Positions 35,620-50,180 of a stretch of 64,000 nt of DNA are shown here, piece after piece. Location of the stretch: assembly GCA_037176705.1 (NCBI GenBank), contig CM073885.1:220298290-220362289 (forward strand), given 5' to 3'. How positions within the stretch are numbered: position 1 is the first letter of the stretch; every line of letters begins with the position of its first letter. This stretch comes from Molossus alvarezi (Eukaryota > Chordata > Mammalia > Chiroptera > Molossidae). The notes below the pieces were generated by a model. The model made no database searches. It worked only from the letters and a program-made list of their open reading frames with translations, and had not been told where the DNA came from. Made by a program: the position numbers and the translations under genes.

Positions 35620-38600
35620 TTCAATGCATTTTTTTAAAGCTCTTAATAAATTATTTAAACTTCTTTAAAATCATTAAAAGGAGACATGTGGTTAATCAGA
35701 CTATGTTGCTTTAAGACTGTTTTTTTTTTTTTTTAAGGGAATAGAATCAAGCAGCTGGGGACAGGGGAGGAGAGGTGGCAAAATATTGGGAATGATGTGG
35801 GCAGGGGACAGTGATAATACTTCAAGAAATTCTTTTCTATAATAAACTGTAACCATGAGTTGAAAAAGGAAGAGATTTGCAAAATCCCTCCCCCTCCCCT
35901 TTTTTTTTATTAGTAGTTGAGTTAATTTTGTATTATTTAAGAGGGCCTTAAAAAGCATTCCGTTCATTACCAGATACTATATACTTCTTTCAAGATCACT
36001 TACTTGCAAATCCTGGGTGAGTTACAGTCTCATAACTCAATTTGGATGCAAAAAAAGTCACAGAAATCTGACACAGAGGTAGCAAGTGTGTGAGCCACCC
36101 GTCCCATTCCATTCCAATAATGTCATCTCACTCGTTTATAAAAGGGACTATTCCGCTAACCCTCAGAAATGCGGGATGGTTTTTTCGGGGGAGTGTGGGC
36201 CCAAGGGTGAACTTAATTTCATCACCATTTTTGTTAGGAGGGTTGCGGCAGCTGTAAAGCAACAAATAGTTTTATCTCCAGAGGTTGATGGAGAACCTCA
36301 AGGCAGCCTGGTGCACAAAGCATTGAAGGGCATGGCCTCAACTCCTGCAGGAAGTTCAAGGTCAGTGGGAATCACCTCCTCATTGAACAGTTTTTCCTAG
36401 GTGAATTAAAAGTCAATTTAGTGGGGTTTGTTTGTTTGTTTATTTATTTATTTATTTTGCCTTTTATCTATTTGTTGTTGTTTTTTAAGCATCACAAATA
36501 TTTCTAGTTGGAGAAGTCAATGGAGTGGAAAGCATCAATTAGTTCACTGCTTGGGGTGCCAAGAGGCCCCATGACCTATGTTCTCAGAGACCAAGAGTAT
36601 TATTTCGGTGCCGGCATGTGGCCTTGGGCAAGTCACTGGCACACATCTTTGGATACAGTTCTCTCATTTTTTAACCTCTGGCAGAGCCATGGGCTGAAAG
36701 TGACAAGATCTAGATTCTCACTCTGGTCCCTCTACACAAGGCAAGTCACAGAGCCTGGGAATACTCATGTTTTAGGCAGATACTTATTGTTTTTTACTAA
36801 TTCATCCTTACTTCTTTTCAATTTCTTTTTTTCCCAGTAAAATGTGATCTATTCCTACTCCTAATACACATTCATATTCAGTCAATAAATAAATATTTCC
36901 TTACAATACATAAATGAATGGGAAGGGAAAAAACTATATCAAATTTGCAGAGACAGTGGGAAGGTGTCAGAGTAAGATTCCATTTTGAAAAGAAGCTCCC
37001 TTTTCTCCACCCTCTGCTCACAGCTTTGAATCAGGCACAATGCCTTCCGCACCCAGAAAACCATTTCCCCACCATAGGCATCCCATTAACAGGGACCCTC
37101 AATCATACAATCTGTTCCAGAGATTGGACCTCTCAAAAGGGGATACTTTGCTTAACAAATATGCATTTTATTTCCAGGATAGTTCATGCTTTAATCACTA
37201 TGCTATATACTGTATGGGCATATTTCTCATTTAATCCTCACAATTCTGTGAGGCAAGAATCAGAAATGTTAAATGACTTGCTCAGGGTCATAGAGCTAGT
37301 GCCTAATGCCACCAGAGTTTAAATCCAGGCAGTGTCACACCTGCATCACCATCTCATGGGTCCTCTGGCTTTCACATGGCTTCCATGAGCCTTCCAAAAC
37401 AAGTCCAAAACAATTACCATGAAATGTACCCCCAAACTTTTCTGTGCCACAAAAACCAACAACTCATTTGAGAAGCAAAACAAAACAAAAAAACCACACA
37501 TCTTAGAAGGATAGTATTTGGCAAAAACAGCACCTTGGGAGGTTGGCTTTGCCAAGAAAAATGGGGGTTGCAGGGGTATCAGTATTGTGATTATAGATCC
37601 ATTGGTTACAATACCATTCTGATTATTCAACTCAAGACAGGAATCTGAGTCCCAACTCTGGGTAAAACCATGAGTTTAGATGAATACCCAGCAATTACCC
37701 TGAATAGTCTGTTCGGAAAGGGAATTGTAGCCTCCTATTTTTTAAATTTAAATTTTGGGTTATCAGCAAATAGCAGTGAGTATTACCTATACCAAAAGCA
37801 CCTTGTATCACCTTCAGGAATGTTAAATTAAATCTGAAGACCCCTTCCTTTGTTAGTTGCATTTTAAATGTCACCTGGTTCTAAGACATGTATTTTACAC
37901 ATAACTGCCAAGTAAAGTCTCTGCAGATTTTAGAGAGGGTTTGGATTATTGGCCTGATTTACGTGCATGGCTGTTTTCCTAATTTACATCCTTTGTGCTG
38001 TCTTTGCATTCCATGAAGGTTTTCCTTCTTTGATTGTCCTTCAGTGGGAAATGTTTGTTTTCCTTTAGGAAGGTCCTTTCTTCAGCCCACTTCTTATTTT
38101 CTCATTTCTTCTCCATTTATCCACCACTAGCTACAGACCTTCCCTCCCTGTGTACCCAGCAGCGGAGACACATTGTTCTTGCAGCACCTACACCACCCTT
38201 TGCTCCCTCCTCCCAGAGGACTAGACTGCCTTCTTTCTGGGTCAGCAGATCTAAGGTCTTTGACCCACAACTCAACTTGAGACTTTGTGTTTCTCGTGTC
38301 ATTGTAGCCTTCTAAGAAGGTGTTTCTACTTTGATTGTTTTTGGTCACTGGGTAAAACACCCTCGAAACTTATATAAACACCACTACTCTGCCCTGCATT
38401 CTTGGCATTTTTATGAAGGCTGCGGACGCTGGCCCCAAACTAACATTAAGAGAAAAAGCAGCAGGTACAGATGGAGCTGCAGTTGTGTGATTTTCATCAC
38501 AAACTACATTGCTCTAGGAAACAGAACCCCCAATATATTTCCAGGAAGCCACCTCAATCTCTTCTTCAAAGTATAGAGATCACTCAACAAAAAGAAAAAC

Positions 38601-39530
38601 TAATCAGTGAAATAACACGTCACCCTGTCATGAATAACTAGAAAGAAATGAAAATCTCAGGACATGACATGTCCAATGTATAAAGGTAAGACTTCTCAGG
38701 AAAAGTCACAGCTCTTCTAAATACAATGCCAGATTAACCCAGCGCTAAGGGGCTTCTCCCCAGTTCTCTGAAAGGTGGGGGAGGAATGTCCATCCATGTC
38801 TAAGGCACGTTCATAATCCCCATCTCTAAGGATGTGCGAGAAGTCAAACCAGCCTTCTTTCCTAAACTCTGAGCATTCAGCTATAAAAATCAATGCATAA
38901 CAGATGAGATAAGACATATTCAAAAGGCATCTAAAAGACAAAATGTTTCCCACCCTAGAAGAAGAGAGCTGCAAGGACTCTTCAGTAACCTTATCGATCA
39001 TATTAGCATATCTAAAGAAAGAATGTGTCAATCAGAAAGGGATTTGTGGACAAGCAGAGAAGAAATGAGATTGCAGAGGAGCGCTTGGCAGCCTGAACCA
39101 CCAGGGCGAGCATCTGGGCTGTCTGGCAGACAGGTCCCTGATGGGAAGGTGGACCATCTGGCCGGCAGAGCAGATGCCAGCACGCTGGTGCCTCAGACCC
39201 ACTTTCTTCAGTCTGAGTCTTGAGACCCCCACATACTTATGGTCATACCTCCCAGTTAGCTTTCCTGTGGAGATAAAGTATACTGATACTTGTTCCACTT
39301 AGAGGTGTCTTTTTTTTCAAAATGAGGTAATGCATTGATATTCTGGAGTACATCCTTCAATTTCCTGTGAGTTTGGATAATGTGAATTAACATTCCTAAA
39401 TTTCATGAGCTCCTGGGCCCTGTCACGACCAATTCTGCATGTGCTAGGGTGAAAACAGCCCTTAATGGTGGTAAATTCATCAAGGGAATAAACATCGGGG
39501 GTTGGGGGTGGCTTTCCTGAGTAAATAATA
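35620..39530. other. Intronic sequence with few elements
   Basis: MIR-like pieces at about 36.7 kb and 37.2 kb and the TTTG/TTTA tract are all I can name. AT-rich, no gene signal. Confidence 0.45.
36425..36485. repeat. TTTG/TTTA simple repeat
   Basis: gtttgtttgtttgtttattt passes into ttta units and then ttgttgtttt. It has the look of the decayed poly-T end of an old minus-strand retroelement, but no body can be recognised to its right. Confidence 0.8.
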
Positions 39531-39534
39531 ATGA

Positions 39535-39700
39535 TCAAATATTGCACATCTACTATGTACTGTATTCATTAAATCTCATAATGCCCTTTTGAGGCAGGAA
39601 TTATTATTTCCATTTTATAAATTTGGACATTAGGGCATACGGAGGCCCAAGGTCACACAATCTGTATATGACAAGGCCAGATTTCAACCCCAGGACTATC
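39535..39700. mobile_element. MIR SINE
   Basis: ctactatgtactgtattcat, ttccattttataaatttgga and cccaaggtcacacaatctg are MIR blocks. Confidence 0.78.
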
Positions 39701-40791
39701 TCCTGTTCTGCTAAAAGAAGTGATACAAATCTCATGTCGCCATCCACTAGAAGGCGTAACCAGAAGCCAACATGACTGCTTTTCACAGCAGGAGACAGGG
39801 TGGCCCTCTTCAGAGATTAATCCACCACCAGAGTCCCTGTCAAAACACATCGGGAATCTGGGTTCCTCTGCCAGTCCTTAACAGATAAATGCCAGTGTTC
39901 TAAAGTTGGATTTTGGGTCCCAAGGCCACAGTAAGTTCAACTTTCCACATTCTTCTGGACTCATGGAATGAGCCTAATGGTTCTGAGCCTTCCTGCCCAT
40001 CTGTTTAAGAAGTCGACGATCCTGTATGGATGACTGCTTGCTTTACTCAAATCTCAGCCACGAGGAATGGGCATATGCCTGGAGTCGGCCAATAAAACAT
40101 AGTCAACAATATCAGTACCAGTTGTTACTACCATATTAAAGATGAGAAAACCGAATCTTCACTGAGGTTAAGTAATTTGCCCAAGGTCGCACAGCTTGAG
40201 TGTGACAGCCCTGGAATCTGAAGCCAGATTTGAGCTGACTCTGGCACCATCCTTTGAGCCACTCGGTATCACGGGCCACCAGGGAAGCAACTGGTTAGAT
40301 GGCTCTGAAGAGAAGCCAGACTGCCCAGTACACTGAGGGCAGTCACTAGAACCTGAGACAAAGTGGGACCACACCCACCACTGTGTTTCTGTGGTTGGGA
40401 GGGGATGTTCCCCTACCCAAGGGCTCACTCAGTCGATCTGAGAAAAGAACGAATGCAGGGGTGAAGGGTTCCTTAAGAGACTCTCTGTGGCGTGATGAGA
40501 AGAACAGCTAACTTTTCACACTGGAAAATGGTAGCTTGATTTAATGACTCCTAAAGTTCCAGGCAACTTGACCATTCTCAAATATTATAACATTTAGTTG
40601 CGAAGTGAGGCAGCCAAAACCTGATTAATGAAAAAATATCAAAAAAAGTAAAATGTGCAGAGCTAGGACTTAGTGGGTCAAGGTAATGATAGTCAAGTGG
40701 TAAAGTGGATCCAGGGGCATCTAGACTCTTTTCTGACTCTTGAACTTAGCAGCTCTGCTACCTTCAGTAACCTACGTAAATGAGGATAGTG

Positions 40792-41034
40792 CCCAGCCAA
40801 GTATGGTTCAGTGGACTGAGCGTTGTCCCATGGACTGAGGGGTCCCAGTTCGATTCCTAGTCAGATCACATGCCTGGGTTCCGGGCTCAATTCCCAGTAG
40901 GGGGTGTACAGGAGGCAGCCCATCGATGTTTCTCTCTCACATTGATGTTTCTCTCTCTCCCTTCTCCTCTCTAAAAAAATCAATAAAACCTATATATTTT
41001 TTAAAAACCTATCCAAACATTTAAAAATAAAATA
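40792..41034 (+). mobile_element. VES SINE (older subfamily)
   Basis: Head cccagccaagtatggttcagtgg, double catygatgtttctctctcac motif, and an aatcaataaaac tail. A 14-bp TSD with one mismatch, aaatgaggatagtg / aaatggggatagtg, lies at 40778-40791 and 41035-41048. Confidence 0.95.
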
Positions 41035-41161
41035 AAATGGGGATAGTGGTCACTGTCTCATTGGGTTCTTGTGTAGTTAAATGAGCTGATATGTAAAATA
41101 CCTCGAGCAGTATTTGGTTTGTAATAGTGATTTTAAAATTTTTAACTCTCTTCCCCTTTCT

Positions 41162-41195
41162 AAACCAATTCCCTCCACCAAGAGGGAATTGGTTT
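41162..41195. repeat. Perfect 14-bp inverted repeat (hairpin)
   Basis: Arms aaaccaattccctc (41162-41175) and gagggaattggttt (41182-41195) are exact reverse complements around the six-base loop caccaa. It lies about 520 bp into the SHROOM3 intron downstream of the PDZ exon and is outside any recognised repeat. Confidence 0.92.
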
Positions 41196-41715
41196 TCTGG
41201 GAGTAGGAAACTTCTTACATTAAGGCATTAAAACTAATCACAACCTAAACCTTTCCAACAAAGGAACCACCACTATCGCAACCAGAAAAATGAAACAAAC
41301 AAAAGAGGGGATTTGCTTGTTTTGATGGCCGCTGTGGTGGAGGTGAGTGGAGTGGAATGTCACCTACAGCCCCAAGCCAACTGCTTTCTCTAGTCCCACA
41401 ATGAGGCAACTGTCATAGGGTTCTGACCACACCTGGGATCAGGTCACTTCTCATCAAGCCGAGAAATTTAGAAGCACAGTGATGAAGAACTCTTCCAAGC
41501 CAACACCTGCTGGAGAAGCCAGTGTTTGGAAAGAGGAAGTGTCTACAATGCTTTCGCCCAACTTCCTTCTCACATGCCACAAAATGGGCAAGAGAAAGAG
41601 AAAAATGGGGCGGGGCATAATGATCCAGTGAGGTTTAAAGAGCCAGCTACTGTGCACACCAAGGAGCAGGGTGGGGGGAGGTGTGGGAAGCACAGTGAGC
41701 ACCAGCCCTGCCTAC

Positions 41716-41870
41716 CTGCGGACCACCAGCCGGAGGGTCTTGTAAGATCCTTTCACCAGGGAAACGGCCTCCCTTCTGGAGCTGCTCAGCACGACCTCAT
41801 TGATGTGCACCACCTCGTCCCCGGCCCGCAGTTTGGAGCTCACCAGATCCGCTTTGCCCCCTTCTTCAAT
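41716..41870 (-). CDS. SHROOM3: SHROOM3 internal coding exon (C-terminal half of PDZ domain)
   Basis: Read on the minus strand, this 155-bp exon starts after a pyrimidine-rich acceptor ending ctgagcag and stops at CGCAG|GTAGG, a good donor. It gives 51 codons plus two bases, entering in phase 0 and leaving with two bases of an Arg codon. The peptide has PDZ core motifs: [12 protein letters not shown] (strand, turn and carboxylate-side strand), [13 protein letters not shown] (second helix) and LRLVVR (last strand). The sequence matches SHROOM3 as I recall it, and fits SHROOM2 or SHROOM4 less well. SHROOM3 binds F-actin and recruits Rho kinase to apical junctions, driving apical constriction in neural tube, gut and kidney podocytes. 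No other SHROOM3 exon (ASD1, ASD2) is visible, as expected for the long 5' introns. The assignment rests on recalled family sequence, not a search. Confidence 0.93.
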
Positions 41871-42204
41871 CTGCTCAGAGAGTGAAACAAACCACAGGTT
41901 AACTGCCCTGGGCACTGTCCAGACTCCGCAGAGCCCCACAGACCCGCTGAGACCAGAACCCGCTTGCAGGGTAAGCTTTGAGCAAGCAGGGCCTGACCTC
42001 CTGTTTCCACACTCTCCACCCTGCCTGCCCCCAGTGGACGCTCAGAAACATTAGCTGGAGGGATGAATGGACATGGTTTCCATCCAAAAGCTACTATCCC
42101 ATGGTGCTGACAACCCTCACCCCTTTACATCTTCAACTTCCAAAGTCCACTCAAAGCAATTGTTTTATTACTTAAAAGTTGAGTTGTTACCTCATTTTTT
42201 GGTC

Positions 42205-42770
42205 TAAAAGTATGATTCATTATTTATATAAATTGTGGTACATTCAGACAATGGAATATTATTCAGCAATAAATAGAAATGATCAGGCCACGAAAAGACG
42301 TGGGAGAACCTTAAATGCACACTACTAAGTGAAAGAAGCCAGTCTGAAAAGGCTACGTACTGTGTGATTCCAACTCTATGGCATTCTAGGAAAGGCAGAG
42401 TTCTGGAAACAATAGAAGGATCAGTAGTTGCCAGGGTTGGGGGGAGAGAAGGATGACTAGGCAGAACAGAGGATGCTCAGGGCAGTGAAAGTACTCTGTA
42501 CGACATTACAAGTGTGGATGCACGACAATATGCCATAGACTGGTCAACACCCACAGTAAACCCTAGTGTCAACTATGGACTTTGTGGTGGTAATAATGCG
42601 AATGTGGGCTCATCGACTGTAGCAAATGTACCATTCTGGTGGGGGATACTGATAGCAGAGGAAGGCTATGCAAGGGAGGGGGGAGCAGGAGTTCTGCACA
42701 TAGGAACTCTCTACTTTCTGCTCAATTTTGCTGTGAACCTAAACTGCATAAAAATAAAGTGTATTACAAT
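42205..42770 (+). mobile_element. Old L1 fragment (plus)
   Basis: Includes acaatggaatattattcagc, ctaagtgaaagaagccag, tactgtgtgattccaactct and ccagggttggggggagagaa, in the order found in the 3' part of L1M-class elements. It lies about 330 bp upstream of the SHROOM3 exon in transcript direction. Confidence 0.75.
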
Positions 42771-42779
42771 TTATAATTC

Positions 42780-43975
42780 ATTCAACAAAGTGATTTGATA
42801 CTTGCTTTATGCCAAAATTGTTCCGGGTGCTAAGGCTATTACAGTGGACCGAATAGACAGAAACCCTTGCTCTTCTGGTGTTTGGGGCAGAGGCAGAGAA
42901 GCAAACACTAAATGTGGTGAGAAGTCACTGAAGTGAGGGGAGAGGAGGTGAGGAAGGGCTTCGGAAACCAGCAGAGCCAAATAACGCGCAGGCCAGTGGC
43001 ACGTGCCAGTGGATGCTTGTGGGACGGCAATAACGATGACAGGGAATAAAAAATGAAAAAATAAACCAAAACCGGGTAAATAAAACGTGACCCATGTTTT
43101 CTGTTTTTAATAATTACTCTCTGGAATGGTCCACATGTTCACGAACCTTCAATAAATCTTAATATATGTAAAGTGGACCCAAATTCCTGTAATGAATTTG
43201 TCCGTTCGGCCCTTGGTAGCTTTTAATTATTGAAATAATATATGCTACAATCAATACTTTAATTAATGTATCCGTTCATGTTTATTAATTTGTTAACAAA
43301 TCACTATGTAGTCATTAGTTTATTATAAAGGATGAAAGTAACACAGAAAGGGAGCCTTGGCCCTGCTCTTTTCGTGTTACTCTAAAGTAAAGTTACTCTA
43401 AAGTAACATGAAACCACCGCTTACTTTCACTTAAGACTTTCATGTACGTGTTTCTTTCTTTTCACAAAAACATCACAATATGCATACCTCCTCAACCATC
43501 TGTTGGCATTTAACAGAGAGGCATTAAAATGAGGTGGTTAAGAGCCTGAGGAATCCAACAGATGACCTAAGTAAGAGGAACTCACTCACTCTCTTTAAGC
43601 TGCAGACTCACCCATATAAGGGGCTGAAAATCACTCCCACCTCACAGAGAGGCAGTGAGGGGTAACGAGGGTGGTCGTAGGAATAGGTAAATAATTCCTA
43701 GCTTATGGTAAGAGTTCAAAAATGGTAGGTATTATTTTCATTAATCACTTATCGTGAAGATATTTCCATTCGTAAAACATTCTCCTGTAACATCTTGGTA
43801 TGAATATAACATGGTGTATTTAGCCATCCTCTATTGCTGGTCTTTTTCTCCTGCCTTGCTACCCTTTTTGTCCTACTGAACTTCTCCGCCAACCCTCTGT
43901 GAATTTACTTTTTCTCAAACGCACTGGCACACTCTAACCTCAAGGCTGCCCCCCACCGTGTGCAACACCTTTAAG
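42780..43975. other. Intronic sequence with L2/MIR-like scraps
   Basis: 42780-42960 (tatgccaaaattgttccggg, ggtgctaaggc) is an old LINE-type scrap. 43370-43412 holds a short direct duplication, ttactctaaagtaa twice, forming an imperfect inverted repeat. Nothing else is recognisable. Confidence 0.45.
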
Positions 43976-43979
43976 CCAC

Positions 43980-44220
43980 CTATAAAAACTGCAGTAAAGA
44001 GCTGGTGCTCTGGAACCAGACTGTATGGCTAGTTGCTTACTAGCTGGGTGACTTTGAGCAGGTTATTTAATTTTTTGTGCCTCAGATTCCTCTTCTATAA
44101 GATGATAGTACTTACTACAAGGTTGTTGAGAGGATTCAATGAGTTCATGCAAGTAAAGTATTTAAACAGTGTGTGGCACATAGGAAGCATTCAATAAAGT
44201 TTAGCTTTAATTACTATCCA
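43980..44220 (+). mobile_element. MIR SINE
   Basis: actagctgggtgactttgag, gcctcagattcctcttctat and ggattcaatgagttcatgca make one of the best-preserved MIR copies here. Confidence 0.88.
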
Positions 44221-44221
44221 T

Positions 44222-44311
44222 CTTTTGAGGCCAAGTTCAAATCCCTTCTCCTCTAAGCCTTTGGAGGCCTCTTATTAATGCCTACCCAACCCCTCACCCA
44301 ATCTGTCATTT
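44222..44311 (-). mobile_element. L2 3' fragment
   Basis: cttttgaggccaagttcaaa, ccttctcctctaagccttt read as an L2 tail on the opposite strand, cut on the right by the VES at 44319. Confidence 0.65.
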
Positions 44312-44318
44312 AAGAAGT

Positions 44319-44534
44319 CTGGCCAGTGTGGCTCAGTATTTGAGCATCAACCCATGCACCAAGAGGTCGCTGGTTTGATTCCCAGTCAGGGCACATAACC
44401 AGGTTATGGGCCAGATCCCCAGTGGGGGGAGTGCAGGAGGTGGCCAATCGATGTTCTCTCTCATCGATGTTTCTCTCTCTCTCCCTCCCCCTCCTCTCTC
44501 TCTAAAACCAATAAAGGAAAGAAAAAAAAAAAAA
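44319..44534 (+). mobile_element. VES SINE (older subfamily)
   Basis: Begins ctggccagtgtggctcag and has gtcagggcacataaccagg, a CT tract and an accaataaagg plus poly(A) tail. Short TSD aagaagt at 44312-44318 and 44535-44541. Confidence 0.93.
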
Positions 44535-44852
44535 AAGAAGTAACCCCTCTTTCCCCATTTTCAGAGAATAAAATAATATGTAAACTGGGAAGTAACATCT
44601 AAATAGCTTATTATTTTCATACTACTTTAACATGCTGCTTGTGGTTAGTACTCTCTATCTTTCCAGAGAGCTATTTATGCCTGTTCCTGTCCATAGTCCA
44701 ACCCCACTCCCAGCTTGGGCTGGAACTCTTTGAAGATAGGAACCAGGATTCCATCTTAACTTACCCAGAATACCTCCCCAGAGATTGCACAAAGAACCTT
44801 CTCAGAACATGTTGGTTTATTCATTCAACAACTATTTATTGATCATCTACTG

Positions 44853-45075
44853 CAGTGGTTCTCAACCTTCCTAATGCCGTGATCCTTTAATACAGTTCCT
44901 CATGTTGTGGTGACCCCCAACCATAAAATTATTTTCTTTGCTACTTCATAACTATAATTTTGCTACTGTTATGAATCGCCATCGGAAATATGTGTTTTCC
45001 GATGGCCTTAGGCGACCCCTGTGAAAGGGTCATTCGACCCCAAAGGGGTCGCAACCCACAGGTTGAGAACCGCTG
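44853..45075 (+). mobile_element. SPIN-type miniature hAT transposon, copy B
   Basis: Terminal inverted repeats begin cagtggttctcaacc and end ggttgagaaccgctg. A perfect 8-bp duplication atctactg flanks the element (44845-44852, 45076-45083), the length hAT transposases make. The interior (tttgctactgttatgaatcg, ggcgacccctgtgaaaggg) matches the non-autonomous SPIN family known from bats and other tetrapods. There is no transposase. It carries an internal perfect hairpin, arms 44978-44988 and 44996-45006. It landed in an older repeat reading gagcatctactgtgtgcca. Confidence 0.93.
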
Positions 45076-45339
45076 ATCTACTGTGTGCCAGTTATAAAGC
45101 TAAAAGATGGAGGGTACAACCATAGACACCACAGAAAAGGAAAGTCCTGCTCAAATGCAGTTTGTGGAATTGAATCCCCTCTGTTTGCCATTTTTCCATA
45201 AATATGAGAATAAAATGAGATATAAGAAATGAACAAATTCTTATATTTAAAAAAAAGCAATATAGAAAGTGCTTTGTTAGGACCTTGCGGTTACTTGACT
45301 TCCACGTGGTCCCTTCCTGGAATTTTCCCAGTAAACAAA

Positions 45340-48176
<2,837 letters not shown>

Positions 48177-48677
48177 TATACGCACCCCTATGTTCATTGC
48201 AGCATTATTTACAAGAGCCAAGATTTGGAAGCAGCCCAAGTGTCCATCAGTAGATGAGTGGATAAAAAAGCTGTGGTACATTTACACAATAGAATACTAC
48301 TCTGCTGTAAAAAGGAAGAAAATTTTACCTTTTGTGACAGCGTGGATGGACCTGGAGAACATTATGCTCAGTGAAATAAGCCAGTCAGAGAAAGACAAGC
48401 ACCATATAGTTTCACTCATATGTGGAATTTAATGAAAAAACTGAACTACCAAGAAACATACAGACAGACTCATAGATAGAGAGCAGGCAGACAGCTCATT
48501 GCAGGGCTGGTGGGGTGGGGTGTGGGGATGTTGGGGGGATTGAGGTAAAAAAGAGTGAGAACTCATGGACATGGACAACAGTGAGGTGATTGCAGGGGAG
48601 AAGGGGGGTGGGTGGAGGCAGAAGAGGGCATGGAGGGAATAAATGGAGATGGAAAAAATTAAATTAAATTAAATATT
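48177..48677 (+). mobile_element. 5'-truncated L1, ORF2 C-terminus and 3' end
   Basis: The element begins abruptly and reads through the L1 ORF2 C-terminal region (motifs WIKKLWYIYT, EYYSAVK, LSEISQSEKDKH), then a G-rich 3' UTR (about 48500-48640) and an attta-type A-rich tail. The flanks share aaataaaggaa (48166-48176 and 48678-48688), an 11-bp duplication. The left copy is the tail end of the GJA1 retrocopy, so this L1 inserted into that poly(A). It is too short to be autonomous. Confidence 0.88.
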
Positions 48678-48705
48678 AAATAAAGGAACTCAAGAAAGCT
48701 CATTC

Positions 48706-48956
48706 GCCCTGGCTGGTTTGGCTCAGCGGTTAAAGCATCGGCCCGCGGACCAGAGAGTCCCAGGTTCAGTTCCCACTAAGGGCACGTACCTCAGTTGCAG
48801 TTTGTCCCCGGCCCTAATTGGGGTTGTGTGGGTGGCAACCACTTGATGTGTCTCTCTCACATCAATGTTTCTCTCTCTCTTTTCCTCCCTCTCTCCCTCC
48901 CACTCTATCTGAAGATAAATGCAAAAAACCTCCTCGAGAAAAAAAAAAAAAAAAAG
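48706..48956 (+). mobile_element. VES SINE
   Basis: Head gccctggctggtttggctcagcgg, gataaatgcaaaaaacctcctc end and about 17 A. TSD agctcattc at 48697-48705 and 48961-48969. It sits just past the L1 that interrupts the GJA1 retrocopy tail. Confidence 0.94.
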
Positions 48957-49552
48957 AAACAGCTCATTCATATACATATATCTTATATAATGTCCCTCTC
49001 ATGACTGATTTACTGTGAAAGCAAACATCACGAGGAAGATTATCATAAAGGATTCCACTGTTGTTCACTGCTCACATAAACTATTTGTATATGCTTTGTA
49101 CTTACAGTGTCTCATAATCTCTTCACTTTGCACAGAACTTGGAGGTTTAAAATACGTTTAAAGAGTCATAACTATGCTTATAAAGTTGAAAAAATTGGGA
49201 CTGGGGTGATTTTTTGAGGTGGTATTTATTTATCAAACATTGGGCACCCACTCTATATTTTGATTCTCAGTTCTCTCCATATTCTCTCTTAGTGGTTCAT
49301 GCTATCTTGAGGTTTTAATCATTACCAGAGGTCTTTTCTCTAACAGTGATATTTTGCAAAAGCCTCTATTCTGTATTTTCAGCTTCTTTTTTCCTCTTCC
49401 TCATTTTCTCCTCCAAATACCCCTCCTTCATCATGAAACTTCTCCTTATCAACCCAGACAAAATCCCACTCTTTTTCCTCTAAATGATTTCTACCTGTCT
49501 CGAGACAAGCTACAATCACTATCCTTGTCATGAGTATTTAAAAATGAAATGA

Positions 49553-49665
49553 AATTTTTTATTTTTCAATTACCGTTGACAAATAGTATATTAGTTTCAG
49601 CTGTACAACATAGTGATTAGACATTTACATAACTTATGGAGTGGTCACCCTGATAAGTCTAGCCT
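49553..49665 (-). mobile_element. L1 3' UTR fragment (minus)
   Basis: The short piece ttagtttcagctgtacaaca...gataagtctagc is the reverse complement of the same L1 3' end as at 21.8 kb. Poly-T lies on its left. Confidence 0.75.
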
Positions 49666-49912
49666 GTCGTGAATATTTCTGCCCTATCCTCATTTCTAAA
49701 TTTTAAACTCCCTGAGGTCAGTAACTTGGTGAACACACTCATTCTTTCATTCATCCACAAATATTTTTTTGAGCATCTACCATGTGTCAGGCACTATTCT
49801 AGAACTGGGGAAATGTCAATGAAAAAAACAAACTGCATTCTCTTTTTCTTGGAGTTTACATTCTAGTATACTTTTAATATATTTCATATCTTTGTATTTA
49901 AAAACACACCCA

Positions 49913-50180
49913 CGCCCTGGCCGGTTTGGTTCAGCGGCAGAGCATCGGCCCTCGGACCAAAGAGTCTCGAGTTGGATTCTGGTCAAGGGCACATACCTCA
50001 GTTGCAGTTTGGTCCTGGCCCTGGTCGGAGTTGTGAGGGAGGCAACCAGTCGATGTGTCTCTCTTACGCTGATGTTTCTCTCTTTCTTTCTCTCCCTCCC
50101 TCCCACTGGATTTGAATATTAAAATGGAAAAAGTATCCCTAGGTGAGGATTAAAAAAATAAAAATATAAAAACAAAAAAG
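49913..50180 (+). mobile_element. VES SINE
   Basis: Head gccctggccggtttggttcagcgg, gtatccctaggtgaggatt end and an A-rich tail. TSD cacaccca at 49905-49912 and 50181-50188. Confidence 0.93.

Larger units (their letters stand above)
1..41715 (-). other. SHROOM3: SHROOM3 intron downstream of the PDZ exon (partial)
   Basis: The sequence 3' of the donor at 41715 shows no further convincing SHROOM3 coding exon down to base 1, so this intron is at least 41 kb. It contains most of the VES copies, SPIN copy A and a Tigger-like element. It also holds the only stretch in the window that looks like a possible internal promoter (about 11.6-12.1 kb). A multi-tens-of-kilobase second intron fits the SHROOM3 architecture I know. 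Confidence 0.8.

Noticed and set aside
48190..48432. An 80-residue open frame
   Set aside because: It is the C-terminal piece of L1 ORF2 in a 5'-truncated copy.
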